In this document: in pieces, positions 1 through 7,606 of the stretch | Layout: the number at the start of each line of letters is the position of its first letter | Position numbering within the stretch: position 1 is the first letter of the stretch | NCBI GenBank assembly: GCA_036733305.1 | Contig: DAINAT010000093.1 | Coordinates: forward strand, 1-14,486 | DNA: 14,486 bases | Source of the DNA: UBA7672 sp036733305 | Lineage (GTDB): Bacteria > Pseudomonadota > Alphaproteobacteria > Caulobacterales > Hyphomonadaceae | Direction: 5' to 3' | Made by a program: the position numbers and the translations under genes | The notes under the pieces: generated by a model | Told to the model about the DNA's origin: nothing | Database searches by the model: none | What the model saw: only the letters and a program-made list of their open reading frames with translations

Positions 1-444
1 GTCGAGAACGTGAAGAAGCACGTCGACAAGGTGAAGAACAAGGTCGATGGCGTCCGCCTCATGGGCTTCGGTCACCGCGTCTACAAGAACTACGATCCAC
101 GCGCGAAAGTGATGGCGCAGACCTGCAAGGAAGTTCTTGCCGAAGTTGGCATCAACGACCCGCTGCTCGAAGTCGCGATGGAACTCGAGCGCATTGCTCT
201 GTCGGACGAGTACTTCATCGAGAAGAAACTCTACCCGAACGTCGACTTCTATTCGGGCATCACCCTGAAGGCGATGGGCTTCCCGGTGTCGATGTTCACC
301 GTGCTGTTCGCTCTGGCCCGTACTGTCGGCTGGATCGCCCAGTGGGAAGAGATGACCACCGACAACACCCAGCGCATCGGCCGCCCCCGCCAGATCTACA
401 CGGGCGCTCCGCAGCGCAACTATACGCCGATGGCTTCGCGCTAG
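1..444 (+). CDS. gltA: Citrate synthase, C-terminal part (5' end outside window)
   Basis: Citrate synthase condenses oxaloacetate with acetyl-CoA to citrate at the entry of the TCA cycle in the cytoplasm. Only the last 147 residues are present; the frame is open from base 1 (first codons read V-E-N-V-K-K), so the gene starts left of the window. Visible signatures are MGFGHRVYKNYDPRA (visible residues 21-35), whose His25 matches the oxaloacetate-binding His of the hexameric type II enzyme (E. coli His305), KLYPNVDFYSGI with Asp82 matching the catalytic Asp362, ARTVGWIAQW, and the C-terminal RPRQIYTG. Stop is TAG at 442-444. It faces lpxB tail to tail and ends 25 bases before a strong palindromic terminator. 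Family assignment is very secure. The methylcitrate synthase paralogue is less likely given the close match to the E. coli GltA motifs. Confidence 0.96.
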   Translation, partial: VENVKKHVDKVKNKVDGVRLMGFGHRVYKNYDPRAKVMAQTCKEVLAEVGINDPLLEVAMELERIALSDEYFIEKKLYPNVDFYSGITLKAMGFPVSMFTVLFALARTVGWIAQWEEMTTDNTQRIGRPRQIYTGAPQRNYTPMASR

Positions 445-469
445 TTCGCGATCTCACGGTTGAAAGCAG

Positions 470-497
470 AAAGGGCGGCCCGCGGGCCGCCCTTTTT
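470..497. terminator. Bidirectional intrinsic terminator between gltA and lpxB
   Basis: Bases 470-482 and 483-495 are perfect reverse complements (13-bp arms, AAAGGGCGGCCCG and its complement), forming a GC-rich palindrome. Read on the plus strand (for gltA) the stem is followed by T residues at 493-497, a classical intrinsic terminator 25 bases after the gltA stop. Read on the minus strand (for lpxB) the stem begins directly after the lpxB TAA (498-496) and is followed by TTT then CTGCTTTC, a weaker U tract. One element can therefore serve both convergent genes. Confidence 0.88.
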
Positions 498-1644
498 ATT
501 TGCCTGAAAGGCCTAGGATCGTCTCAGCCGCTATCTCCGCTGCCGGCCTGCCCGTTCCAGCCATCATCTTCAGCGCTTCTCGCTGGCCGCTCAATTGCGC
601 CTCCAGAACCGAGGGATCACTCAGCCTGCGTTCGGCGGCGTCACGGATCAGATCGGACTTGAAGCGGGTCTGGATAAACTCCGGGATCACCTCGCGCTCG
701 ACCGCGACGTTCACCAGACTGCTGAAGCGCGATTTGAACAATAGCCCGCGCAGGATCGCCCAAGTAATCCAGCCCAGCTTGTAACCCGTCACCACAGCAG
801 CGCCCTGCGCCGCGAGTTCCGTGGTCACGGTGCCGGAACATGCGACTGCCACTTTCATCGCCGCGAACGCGTCAGCCTTTTCCGCTTCGTCGCGCACCAG
901 GATCAGCTTTCCGAGATGTTCGCGAGCTATACGTTCGACGTCGTTCGCAACGCTAGGCGCCACCATGCAGACGACCTGCCGGTTGGGTTGTTTCGCGATC
1001 AGCTGCTTCACGGCATCAAACAAGGTTGGTGCAACACGGCGCAATTCCGCACGGCGGCTACCAGGAAGGAGACCGACAAGATCGGCATCAGCTGAAACGC
1101 CATGCCGCTTCCGAAATGCTTCCGGATCGCCCTTGGGCAAACGATGCAGCGCGGGGTTGCCGATCACCGTCGTGGGCAGACCCCACTTCACATAGAAGGG
1201 CTGTTCGAAGGGATGGATGCACAGCAAGTGATCGACCCATTGCGCCAGCACGCGTGCGCGCCCTGGCCGCGTGGCCCATACCTGCGGCCCCACCAGCTTG
1301 ATGCGCTTGGCTTTGACGCCGCGCAGCTTCAACGCACGCGCAAGGCGCCACATGAAGCCCCAGCTGTCGATCAGAACAACGCTGTCCGGATCTGCTTTCG
1401 CTATGACCTCCGCAGCATCCTCAACCGCCTTCTTCACGCGGTCATAGGCTTTGAGCCCCTCGATCAATCCGATGACGGCGAGGCCAGACATATCAACATC
1501 AGAGAACGCACCACGTTCGCGCATACGCTCCCCGCCAATACCGGAGATTCTAACGGTGGGGTCTTTCCTGCGCAGCTCATCGATGACGTCTGCGCCCAGG
1601 GCGTCGCCAGAGTCTTCCGCTGCAACCAGGAAGATGTGGCTCAC
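496..1644 (-). CDS. lpxB: Lipid-A-disaccharide synthase
   Basis: LpxB (GT19 family) joins UDP-2,3-diacylglucosamine and lipid X into the beta-1,6 disaccharide of lipid A at the inner face of the membrane. The 382-residue product (typical length about 380) opens MSHIFLVAAEDSGDALGA, the family N-terminus. Asp93 in VLIDSWGF sits where E. coli has catalytic Asp98 (GIDAPDF), and LLPGSRRAE (residues 192-200) holds the conserved GSR Arg. Also visible are GPQVWATRPGR (119-129), IHPFE and the late SGTVTTELA segment. Start: GTG at 1644-1642 overlaps the lpxI stop as GTGA and has GAAGG ten bases upstream. An in-frame ATG at 1665 would add seven residues but lacks a Shine-Dalgarno and goes beyond the family N-terminus. 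It is last in the lpxD-lpxA-lpxI-lpxB run and ends at the shared terminator. The central motifs differ somewhat from E. coli (VGPQVW against VSPSVW, IGNPA against IGHT). Confidence 0.94.
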   Translation of the reverse strand: MSHIFLVAAEDSGDALGADVIDELRRKDPTVRISGIGGERMRERGAFSDVDMSGLAVIGLIEGLKAYDRVKKAVEDAAEVIAKADPDSVVLIDSWGFMWRLARALKLRGVKAKRIKLVGPQVWATRPGRARVLAQWVDHLLCIHPFEQPFYVKWGLPTTVIGNPALHRLPKGDPEAFRKRHGVSADADLVGLLPGSRRAELRRVAPTLFDAVKQLIAKQPNRQVVCMVAPSVANDVERIAREHLGKLILVRDEAEKADAFAAMKVAVACSGTVTTELAAQGAAVVTGYKLGWITWAILRGLLFKSRFSSLVNVAVEREVIPEFIQTRFKSDLIRDAAERRLSDPSVLEAQLSGQREALKMMAGTGRPAAEIAAETILGLSGK

Positions 1645-2465
1645 CCGAGTTCTGCCTTCGTGCATCCGTAGACGAACACACCCAGTCGATCGGCCGCCAG
1701 CGCCACTTGTGTCTGATCAATCACCAGCGCGGCGCCAGCTTCAACGGCTATACCAGCCAATCCGGCGCGCGCGACGCCCTCCACCGTCTGGACACCGATG
1801 GTCGGCAGATCAATGCGTCGCTCCTGCTGTGGCTTGGGCAGCTTAACAAGCACACCGGTCGATGAATTGCCTGCAGCCAGCCGGCCAAGCATCGCATCGG
1901 TTCCGTCCCGCGCCTCGCGAGCTATGACGAGACCACCGCGCGCAATGGCGCCCTGTGCAACGTCCTGCGTTCCCAACTTTAAAGCTGCGACCGCGGCAGC
2001 GCGAATATCCGGCCAATCGGAATCCTTGGGCGCTCGCGAGCCTAGAGATCCCGTTGGAGCGAGGAGCGACCCCAGCACGTCGTCCGCGCCGATGACTTTG
2101 AAGCCAGCCTTCTCGAATGCGTTGAGAACGACGCGCAGAAGGGCGTCGTCTCCCTTGCCTGCTGCCACTGCGAGTTGCGGGATCAATGCAGTACCGCGCA
2201 GGTCAAACTTGAGGGCCGATAGATCGGGTCGCTTGATGGCGCCGGCGAACACAATCTCCTTGCAACCTGCATCGCTGAGAAGCCGGATGCCCTTGCCTAT
2301 CTCACCCATGGCAGCTTCAGCGCCATCATAGGCATCCATAAGGGCTTTCTCGGCAAAACCGCGCAAACCCAGCACGAACACCTCGCGCCCGGTCGCGTTG
2401 GCATGAGCGGCAATGCGCTTGGGCAGCTCTCCCGCACCCGCGATAATGCCCAGACGGCCGGCCAC
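1641..2465 (-). CDS. lpxI: UDP-2,3-diacylglucosamine pyrophosphatase, LpxI type
   Basis: LpxI hydrolyses UDP-2,3-diacylglucosamine to lipid X and UMP, replacing the unrelated LpxH in many alphaproteobacteria; the family was characterised in Caulobacter crescentus. The 274-residue protein shows MAGRLGIIAGAGELPKRIA, FAGAIKRPDLSALKFD (73-88), KGDDALL (104-110), DGTDAML (187-193) and RIDLPTIGVQTV (217-228). Asp219 in the last motif aligns by motif with the essential Asp225 of the Caulobacter enzyme. Start: GTG at 2465-2463 overlaps the lpxA stop by one base (TAGTG) and has GAGG eight bases upstream. A GTG at 2486 would add seven residues with no good Shine-Dalgarno. It ends by a 4-base overlap with lpxB, so translation is probably coupled on both sides. 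Confidence 0.93.
   Translation of the reverse strand: MAGRLGIIAGAGELPKRIAAHANATGREVFVLGLRGFAEKALMDAYDGAEAAMGEIGKGIRLLSDAGCKEIVFAGAIKRPDLSALKFDLRGTALIPQLAVAAGKGDDALLRVVLNAFEKAGFKVIGADDVLGSLLAPTGSLGSRAPKDSDWPDIRAAAVAALKLGTQDVAQGAIARGGLVIAREARDGTDAMLGRLAAGNSSTGVLVKLPKPQQERRIDLPTIGVQTVEGVARAGLAGIAVEAGAALVIDQTQVALAADRLGVFVYGCTKAELG
1655..1659 (-). promoter_or_regulatory. Shine-Dalgarno deciding the lpxB start
   Basis: GAAGG on the minus strand lies ten bases before the GTG at 1644-1642 and inside lpxI. No such sequence precedes the upstream ATG at 1665, so the GTG that forms GTGA with the lpxI stop is the better start. Confidence 0.55.
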
Positions 2466-3256
2466 TACTCCGGCCTCGGAAGACACAAGCCGCGCTTCTG
2501 CCCTGCTTCAATGAAGTCGATGATCATGCGGACTTCCGGTGATGATCCGTGGTTCGCAATGACGTTGGCGAAGCGGTCATCAAACAGGCCGTCGCCATGG
2601 AAAAGTTCGCGATAGACGGCGCGCAATTCGTTGATGGTTTCACGCTTGAAGCCGCGACGCTTCAAGCCCACCAGATTGAGGCCATGCAGATTGCCATGGT
2701 TGTCCACCATGCCGAACGGAATGACGTCCCCAACCACCGGAGCGCCGCCACCGACGAAGGCGTATTTCCCGATCCGTCCGAACTGGTGAACGGCTGAAGT
2801 GCCGCCCATGATGACGAAGTCTTCGAGGACGGCGTTACCACCAAGTGCAGTCGTGTTCCCGACTACGACGCCATCGCCGATGATGCAGTCATGTCCGACA
2901 TGGCTGCCTGACATGAAGAACCCGTTGTCGCCGATAATCGTCTGACCACGTCCCGTGACTGTCCCCTTATGGAAGGTCACGCACTCCCGGATCATGTTGT
3001 CCGCGCCAATGCGCAACAGCGTGTCCTCGCCCTTGTACTTCAGGTCCTGTGGCGGATGGCCCATGGAACAATGAGGATAGATTATGGTGCGGGCGCCAAT
3101 CCACGTGTTGCCTGCAACTGAAACGTGGCTGACCAGCTTTACGCCTTCGCCCAGTTTTGCCTGCGGGCCGATGATGCAAAACGGACCGATCTCGACACCG
3201 TCGGCCAGTTCGGCCCCGGTTTCGACGATGGATGAGGGATGGATCGATACAGCCAT
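2465..3256 (-). CDS. lpxA: UDP-N-acetylglucosamine 3-O-acyltransferase
   Basis: LpxA moves a 3-hydroxyacyl chain from acyl carrier protein to the 3-OH of UDP-GlcNAc, the first step of lipid A synthesis, as a cytoplasmic trimer. The 263-residue protein (E. coli 262) is built of left-handed beta-helix hexapeptide repeats over about residues 1-185 (IGPFCIIGPQAKLGEGVK and onward), followed by a helical C-terminal domain. SHVGHDC (118-124) contains His122, matching catalytic His125 of E. coli; HPPQDLKY (67-74), RECVTFHKGT and GLNLVGLKRRGF (192-203) are family hallmarks. ATG at 3256-3254; the upstream Shine-Dalgarno is weak. lpxD ends only 32 bases upstream, with no fabZ between. The stop TAG overlaps the lpxI GTG by one base. 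Acyl-chain length preference cannot be read safely from the sequence. Confidence 0.96.
   Translation of the reverse strand: MAVSIHPSSIVETGAELADGVEIGPFCIIGPQAKLGEGVKLVSHVSVAGNTWIGARTIIYPHCSMGHPPQDLKYKGEDTLLRIGADNMIRECVTFHKGTVTGRGQTIIGDNGFFMSGSHVGHDCIIGDGVVVGNTTALGGNAVLEDFVIMGGTSAVHQFGRIGKYAFVGGGAPVVGDVIPFGMVDNHGNLHGLNLVGLKRRGFKRETINELRAVYRELFHGDGLFDDRFANVIANHGSSPEVRMIIDFIEAGQKRGLCLPRPE
2474..2477 (-). promoter_or_regulatory. Shine-Dalgarno deciding the lpxI start
   Basis: GAGG on the minus strand sits eight bases before the GTG at 2465-2463, inside the last codons of lpxA. It favours that start over the GTG at 2486 and gives a protein whose N-terminus fits the LpxI family. Confidence 0.5.
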
Positions 3257-3288
3257 GAATCTGCCAGCAGTTTCAGCCGGCGGTCCGG

Positions 3289-4302
3289 CTAGTCATCTTT
3301 GCTGGAACGCTTTTGCGCCGAGCGCGCCAGCCACGCAAGCTCGCGCATCCACGTCCGGATCGGCTTCGACGGATAGCCTGCCCAGGTCTCTCCGGCCGGC
3401 ACATCGCTCAACACGGCCGCGCCGGCAGCAATCCGCGCCCCTTTGCCAACGTGAACATGGTCCTTGAGGCCAACACGCCCGCCAAACTGGGCGCCATCGC
3501 CCACTGTGCTGGACCCGGAGATGCCGGCGAACGCCGCCATCACCACGTGCGATCCGATGCGGCAGTTGTGACCGATGTGACAGAGATTATCGATATGTGT
3601 TCTCTCGCCGATGACCGTGTCCTCAAGCAAGCCGCGGTCGATGCACGAGTTGGCACCCAGCGATACCCCGTTCTGCATGATCACGCGCCCGAAGTGCGGT
3701 GTCAGCGCAGCCCCGCTTCCGCCGGCAGCCAGCCCGAATCCCGTCTCTCCGATCACAGCCCCGGGGAAGATCCGAACACCATCGCCAATCAGCGCACAGC
3801 GGATGCTGGCGTTCGCGCCAATCGTCGTGCGCGCTCCGATCTGTACGCCGGGCCCGATGACGGCATTCGCCCCGACATACACGCCCGCACCGATCGCAGC
3901 GTTCGCGCCGACCACAACGCCGGGCTCAAGAATTGCGCTGTCGCTGATCTTAGCTGCGGTGTGGACCGCCACCTGCCCGCGCTCGAACTGGCGTAGAGCC
4001 GCAAGTTTCGCCGCCGCCTTCGCAAAGGCTGAGCGCGCGTGGCGTACCTCGATGACGGCAGGTCCATCGGGGATCAGGCCCGCGGCCTCCGGCGATGCCA
4101 GGATGATCCCCACCGCACGGAGCTCCGCCGCTCCCGCGGAGCCTTCCTGGAACGTCAGATCATGGCGTCCGGCTAACGAAGCGGGCGCAAGCGATGAAAC
4201 GCTGCGCCCGGCATCGCCGCGGATTTTCTCCGCGCCTACAATCGCGGCAATATCCAAAGCCGTCAGAGGTCGTTCGACCGCATAGAACCTTGGATCCAGC
4301 AC
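3289..4302 (-). CDS. lpxD: UDP-3-O-(3-hydroxyacyl)glucosamine N-acyltransferase
   Basis: LpxD adds the second 3-hydroxyacyl chain, at the 2-amino group of UDP-3-O-acyl-glucosamine, the third step of lipid A synthesis. At 337 residues it is full length (E. coli 341). An N-terminal uridine-binding domain (about 1-105, with LTFQEG near 49-54) precedes a long hexapeptide beta-helix (about 110-300) and a short helical, charged C-terminal tail. HIGHNCRIG (242-250) carries His245, matching catalytic His239 of E. coli. The start is GTG at 4302-4300, preceded by a purine-rich GAAGGCGGGG stretch; no better start is nearby. It follows skp by 21 bases and is followed at 32 bases by lpxA. The usual partner gene fabZ is missing from this junction. 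Confidence 0.95.
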   Translation of the reverse strand: MLDPRFYAVERPLTALDIAAIVGAEKIRGDAGRSVSSLAPASLAGRHDLTFQEGSAGAAELRAVGIILASPEAAGLIPDGPAVIEVRHARSAFAKAAAKLAALRQFERGQVAVHTAAKISDSAILEPGVVVGANAAIGAGVYVGANAVIGPGVQIGARTTIGANASIRCALIGDGVRIFPGAVIGETGFGLAAGGSGAALTPHFGRVIMQNGVSLGANSCIDRGLLEDTVIGERTHIDNLCHIGHNCRIGSHVVMAAFAGISGSSTVGDGAQFGGRVGLKDHVHVGKGARIAAGAAVLSDVPAGETWAGYPSKPIRTWMRELAWLARSAQKRSSKDD

Positions 4303-4323
4303 CGCCCCGCCTTCGCTAAACTA

Positions 4324-4944
4324 TCAGCCCGGCTTCGGCGCATTGGCCGGAGCAGCCGTTCCAGCGGGAGGCTTGGGCATTGCGTCCTTCAAGGCCTGCA
4401 AGTTCGGCACGGTTGCGTCGAGGCGTGCAATGACTTTGGCTGAAATGTCGGTCGCGTCCTTGGTGTACCAGGCCGAGCTGGCGTCGAGGACGATGTCTGC
4501 GCCGACATCCTTGGCGACCTGGTTCACGGCCGGGCCCATAACGAACAGGAACGCCTGGCTGAGGCCGTTGTCGGCCCGCTCGAGGCCGTTATTCAGAGCA
4601 CCAGCCTTCTGGTAGTATTCCTGCTGTTTCTTCCCGAGCGCTTCGACTTGGGCCTTCAGCGTAGGGTTCGCATTGATCGCTTCCGGCGTCAGCGATTCAG
4701 TTTGCGGCTTGAGGCGCGTCACCTCGGTATCAATTTCGGTCTTGAGCTGCTTGAGGCCAAGCTGGTCAGCGCCTGCATTGGCGTTGGTGACAAGGTTCTG
4801 GTTGATTTCCTTGCCGACCTTGCTGTCGCGGCGCACCTTGTCTTCGTTCACGACAAAGATCTTGGTCTGGGCGAAGGCGGCGCCAGCCATGTTTGCACCG
4901 CCAACAAGCAGCGCGGCGACAAGCGCGAGATTACGGAGTTTCAT
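4324..4944 (-). CDS. skp: OmpH/Skp family periplasmic chaperone
   Basis: Skp-family trimers hold unfolded outer-membrane proteins in the periplasm between the Sec machinery and BamA. The 206-residue product has a clear signal peptide: MKLRN, a hydrophobic stretch LALVAALLVGGANMAGA, and a probable cut after AFA before QTKIF. The mature protein opens with the short beta-strand KIFVVNEDKV, continues with a long charged helical part (about 45-135) compatible with the tentacles, and returns with the strand ADIVLDASSAWY (149-160). It ends in a Pro/Ala-rich tail. The open frame extends far upstream into bamA, but ATG 4944-4942, four bases after the bamA TAG and with AAGG ten bases upstream inside bamA, is the only start giving a signal peptide. 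Close coupling to bamA fits the shared pathway. Confidence 0.9.
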   Translation of the reverse strand: MKLRNLALVAALLVGGANMAGAAFAQTKIFVVNEDKVRRDSKVGKEINQNLVTNANAGADQLGLKQLKTEIDTEVTRLKPQTESLTPEAINANPTLKAQVEALGKKQQEYYQKAGALNNGLERADNGLSQAFLFVMGPAVNQVAKDVGADIVLDASSAWYTKDATDISAKVIARLDATVPNLQALKDAMPKPPAGTAAPANAPKPG

Positions 4945-4948
4945 AACG

Positions 4949-7606
4949 CTAGAACCTTGTGTTGGTGCTGAACCGGAATGACTCGGTCCGGTCATATTCT
5001 TCCTTGGCCAAGATCTGTGAGAAGTCGAAGCGGATCGGACCAAATGGGGAGTCCCAGAAAACGCTGAGACCTGCGCTGGCGCGCAAGCTGGCGCTGTCGT
5101 CGATGCGATACGAAGAGAACGAAGCCGGGGTATCCGCACGACGGTTCCTGTCTGTATCGTCCAGAAGGCCGACGGTGCCAAATTCGGTGAACAGCGCCGC
5201 GCCAATGCCAAGTTCTTCCGGAGCATACGGTATCGGGAAGGACAGCTGGAAGGACCCAATTGCATATGCCTTGCCGCCCAGTGCGTTGAAGCTTTGGACT
5301 TTCATGGGCAACAGGTTGCCACTCGAGTCACGTGCGGCCTGATCATAGATCAGCTGGCCGGCGTCGTTGGTGACCTGGGTTCCGTCGGTGTTGAGGCGTG
5401 CGTACGTGAAATCAGGCGGCGCGACGCCTGGGCTCAGAGCGATCGGCTGGACAGTACAGCCAGACACATTGTTCACATCGGTGCAGCTGGACGAGTTTTC
5501 GTAATAGTATCGAACTTCGCGCGGTCCGAGACCGGCAGTATCGAAGCCCCGGAACGAGTTACCGCCCTTGAAGAAGCGGTTGTTCACGCGGACGCCTTCG
5601 TCGCCCCAGCTGTCGATATACCCAGCTTCCAGACGGCTCTCGAGCGTCCAGCCCGGCGCAAAGCCGTGGTAGTGGATGCCGCGGAACTCGTTGCGCAGGT
5701 AGTTCACGTCACCGCCGAGGCCGGCGATATCCTGGCTGAAGTTGAGTTCATAGCCACGCGTCGCGTTGATATAGTCGTTCGCGCGGTTCATCGTCAGCGT
5801 GTAACCAATCGACGACGTCAGCTGGTCGCCTTGTTGATCGCAAAGCGACGACCGGAAGAATGCGCTCGAGCTGCAATCCGTGAAGCCATCAAGCGACTCG
5901 TCGATTTCGAGGTTATCGCTACGCAAGTTGTAGCGCAGACCGATCTGATCCAGATCCGACAGCGGGAACAGCAAGCGGCCGCCAACACCGACGATGGAGT
6001 TGCTGAAGCCCATGAGGTCGGCGTAGTCCGACTGCGTCAGGAACAGATCGAAGCCCAGCGCCATGTTGCGGTCCTGGAACTTCGGCTCGGTGAAGCGGAA
6101 CTCGATATCCTGCTGGCGCGACGTGGTCTGGATGCGCGCCGACAGATACTGGCCGCGTCCGCGGAAGTTGCGCTGTTGAGCGCTGACGGAGAACAGGAAA
6201 GCGTCCTGAGAGGAGAAGCCGGCGGAGAAGGCCAATTCGCCAGTCGCTTCTTCTTCGACTTTCACCTTCACGACTGAACGGTCCGATGTCGAACCGGGCT
6301 CGTCTTCCACGCTCACCGTGTTGGCCTTGAAGAACCCAAGCGCGCGGATACGGTTCTTGGCGTTGTCGAGTTGAACCGGGTTGTACTGATCGCCTTCGGC
6401 GACGCGGATCTCGCGGCGGATAACGCGATCGAGCGTCTGCGTGTTGCCCTGAATGTCGATCCGCTCGATGTAGACGCGCGCGCCTTCATCGACCTGGAAT
6501 GTGATACCGATCGTATGATTGACCGGATCGCGTACCTCGCGCGGACGGATCTGCACGTTGGCGTAGCCGGCGATACCGGCCGCAAAGGTCAGCGTATCGA
6601 TCGCATCCTGAATGCTCTTGGCGCGGAACTGATCGCCCTTCTTGATGCCGAGCACCGCGGCGAGACGCTCGCTCGAAAGCTTCTCGAGCTGTGTTTCGAC
6701 GGCGAGATCGCCGAACGTGTACTTGGCACCCTCGTCTACCGTGAATGTCAGGTAGAAGTCGCGACGGTCCGGCGTCAATTCGGCAACCGACGAGATGACG
6801 CGGAAGTCGGCGTAGCCGGCGTTGGTGTAGAATTCGGTCAGCTGCGAGCGATCGTATTCGACCTGGCCCGGGTTGTAGTTGTCCGCTTGTTCGAAGAAGC
6901 GCCACCAACGCGATTGGCGCGTTGTGATCTCGCGGCGGAGACGGTCATCGGCGAAGGCTTCGTTGCCGATGAAGTTGATCGACTTCACGCCCGTGCTCGG
7001 ACCCTCGTCGATCGCAAAAATCAGATCGGCGCGGTTCTGTTCGAGCACCTTGTACTGCGGCGTCACAGTCGCGGCGAAGCGGCCCGCGCGGCGATAAACT
7101 TCAAGGATGCGTTGGACGTCCTGTTCGATGCGCGAGAGCGTGAAGGTCTGGCGAGGCTCGGCCTCAGTCTCTTCCTGCAGCTTCTCGGTCGTGACCGCAT
7201 TGTTCCCTTCGAACATGATGCGGTTGATGATCGGGTTTTCGAGGACACGCACAACGAGATCGTTGCCCCGTGCTTCGATCTGAATGTCTGCGAACAGTCC
7301 GGTCGCGCCGAGGGCGCGCACGGACAGGCCGATGCGCTCCTGGTCAAACGCCTCGCCGGGTTTCACCAGAAGGTAGGACAGCACGGTACGCGCTTCGATA
7401 CGCTGGTTACCCTCAACCAGGATGCGCGAGATGACTTGCGGCGCCTGTTGTTGCGGAGCTGCGACCGGAGGCTGTTGTGGGGCGCCAGCGGGCGGTTGCT
7501 GGGGCTGTTGGCCCCACGCCTCATTGACCTTAGCAGCTTCCTGAGCGGCGACGAGGGCGCTAGCCGACGCTGTCAGCGCAAGAGCGCTCGCGAACCAAGA
7601 CCGCAT
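4949..7606 (-). CDS. bamA: Outer-membrane protein assembly factor BamA
   Basis: BamA (Omp85) is the core barrel of the BAM complex that inserts beta-barrel proteins into the outer membrane. The 885-residue product (E. coli 810) has a signal peptide with probable cleavage near residue 21, a Pro/Gln-rich linker (33-56), five POTRA domains (about 57-124, 125-203, 205-294, 296-374, 377-452) and a 16-strand barrel (about 455-885). FRGF at 684-687 is the conserved L6 (V)RGF motif, and the chain ends in Phe within SFRFSTNTRF, the outer-membrane C-terminal signature. Extra length lies mostly after RGF (about 690-775). Cysteine pairs C578/C589 and C708/C717 fall in predicted surface loops. ATG 7606 has GAGGG seven bases upstream, and an in-frame TAG two codons before it excludes a longer start. 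rseP lies 97 bases upstream, the longest spacer in the envelope part, so its own promoter is possible; skp follows after 4 bases. Confidence 0.97.
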   Translation of the reverse strand: MRSWFASALALTASASALVAAQEAAKVNEAWGQQPQQPPAGAPQQPPVAAPQQQAPQVISRILVEGNQRIEARTVLSYLLVKPGEAFDQERIGLSVRALGATGLFADIQIEARGNDLVVRVLENPIINRIMFEGNNAVTTEKLQEETEAEPRQTFTLSRIEQDVQRILEVYRRAGRFAATVTPQYKVLEQNRADLIFAIDEGPSTGVKSINFIGNEAFADDRLRREITTRQSRWWRFFEQADNYNPGQVEYDRSQLTEFYTNAGYADFRVISSVAELTPDRRDFYLTFTVDEGAKYTFGDLAVETQLEKLSSERLAAVLGIKKGDQFRAKSIQDAIDTLTFAAGIAGYANVQIRPREVRDPVNHTIGITFQVDEGARVYIERIDIQGNTQTLDRVIRREIRVAEGDQYNPVQLDNAKNRIRALGFFKANTVSVEDEPGSTSDRSVVKVKVEEEATGELAFSAGFSSQDAFLFSVSAQQRNFRGRGQYLSARIQTTSRQQDIEFRFTEPKFQDRNMALGFDLFLTQSDYADLMGFSNSIVGVGGRLLFPLSDLDQIGLRYNLRSDNLEIDESLDGFTDCSSSAFFRSSLCDQQGDQLTSSIGYTLTMNRANDYINATRGYELNFSQDIAGLGGDVNYLRNEFRGIHYHGFAPGWTLESRLEAGYIDSWGDEGVRVNNRFFKGGNSFRGFDTAGLGPREVRYYYENSSSCTDVNNVSGCTVQPIALSPGVAPPDFTYARLNTDGTQVTNDAGQLIYDQAARDSSGNLLPMKVQSFNALGGKAYAIGSFQLSFPIPYAPEELGIGAALFTEFGTVGLLDDTDRNRRADTPASFSSYRIDDSASLRASAGLSVFWDSPFGPIRFDFSQILAKEEYDRTESFRFSTNTRF

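Noticed and set aside
4945..5265. N-terminal extension of the skp frame into bamA
   Set aside because: The extension lies in the bamA 3' coding region, lacks family similarity and would bury the signal peptide.
5294..6277. 327-codon open frame on the plus strand opposite bamA
   Set aside because: Same cause: high-GC antisense frame without recognisable motifs or ribosome site, opposite the conserved BamA barrel.
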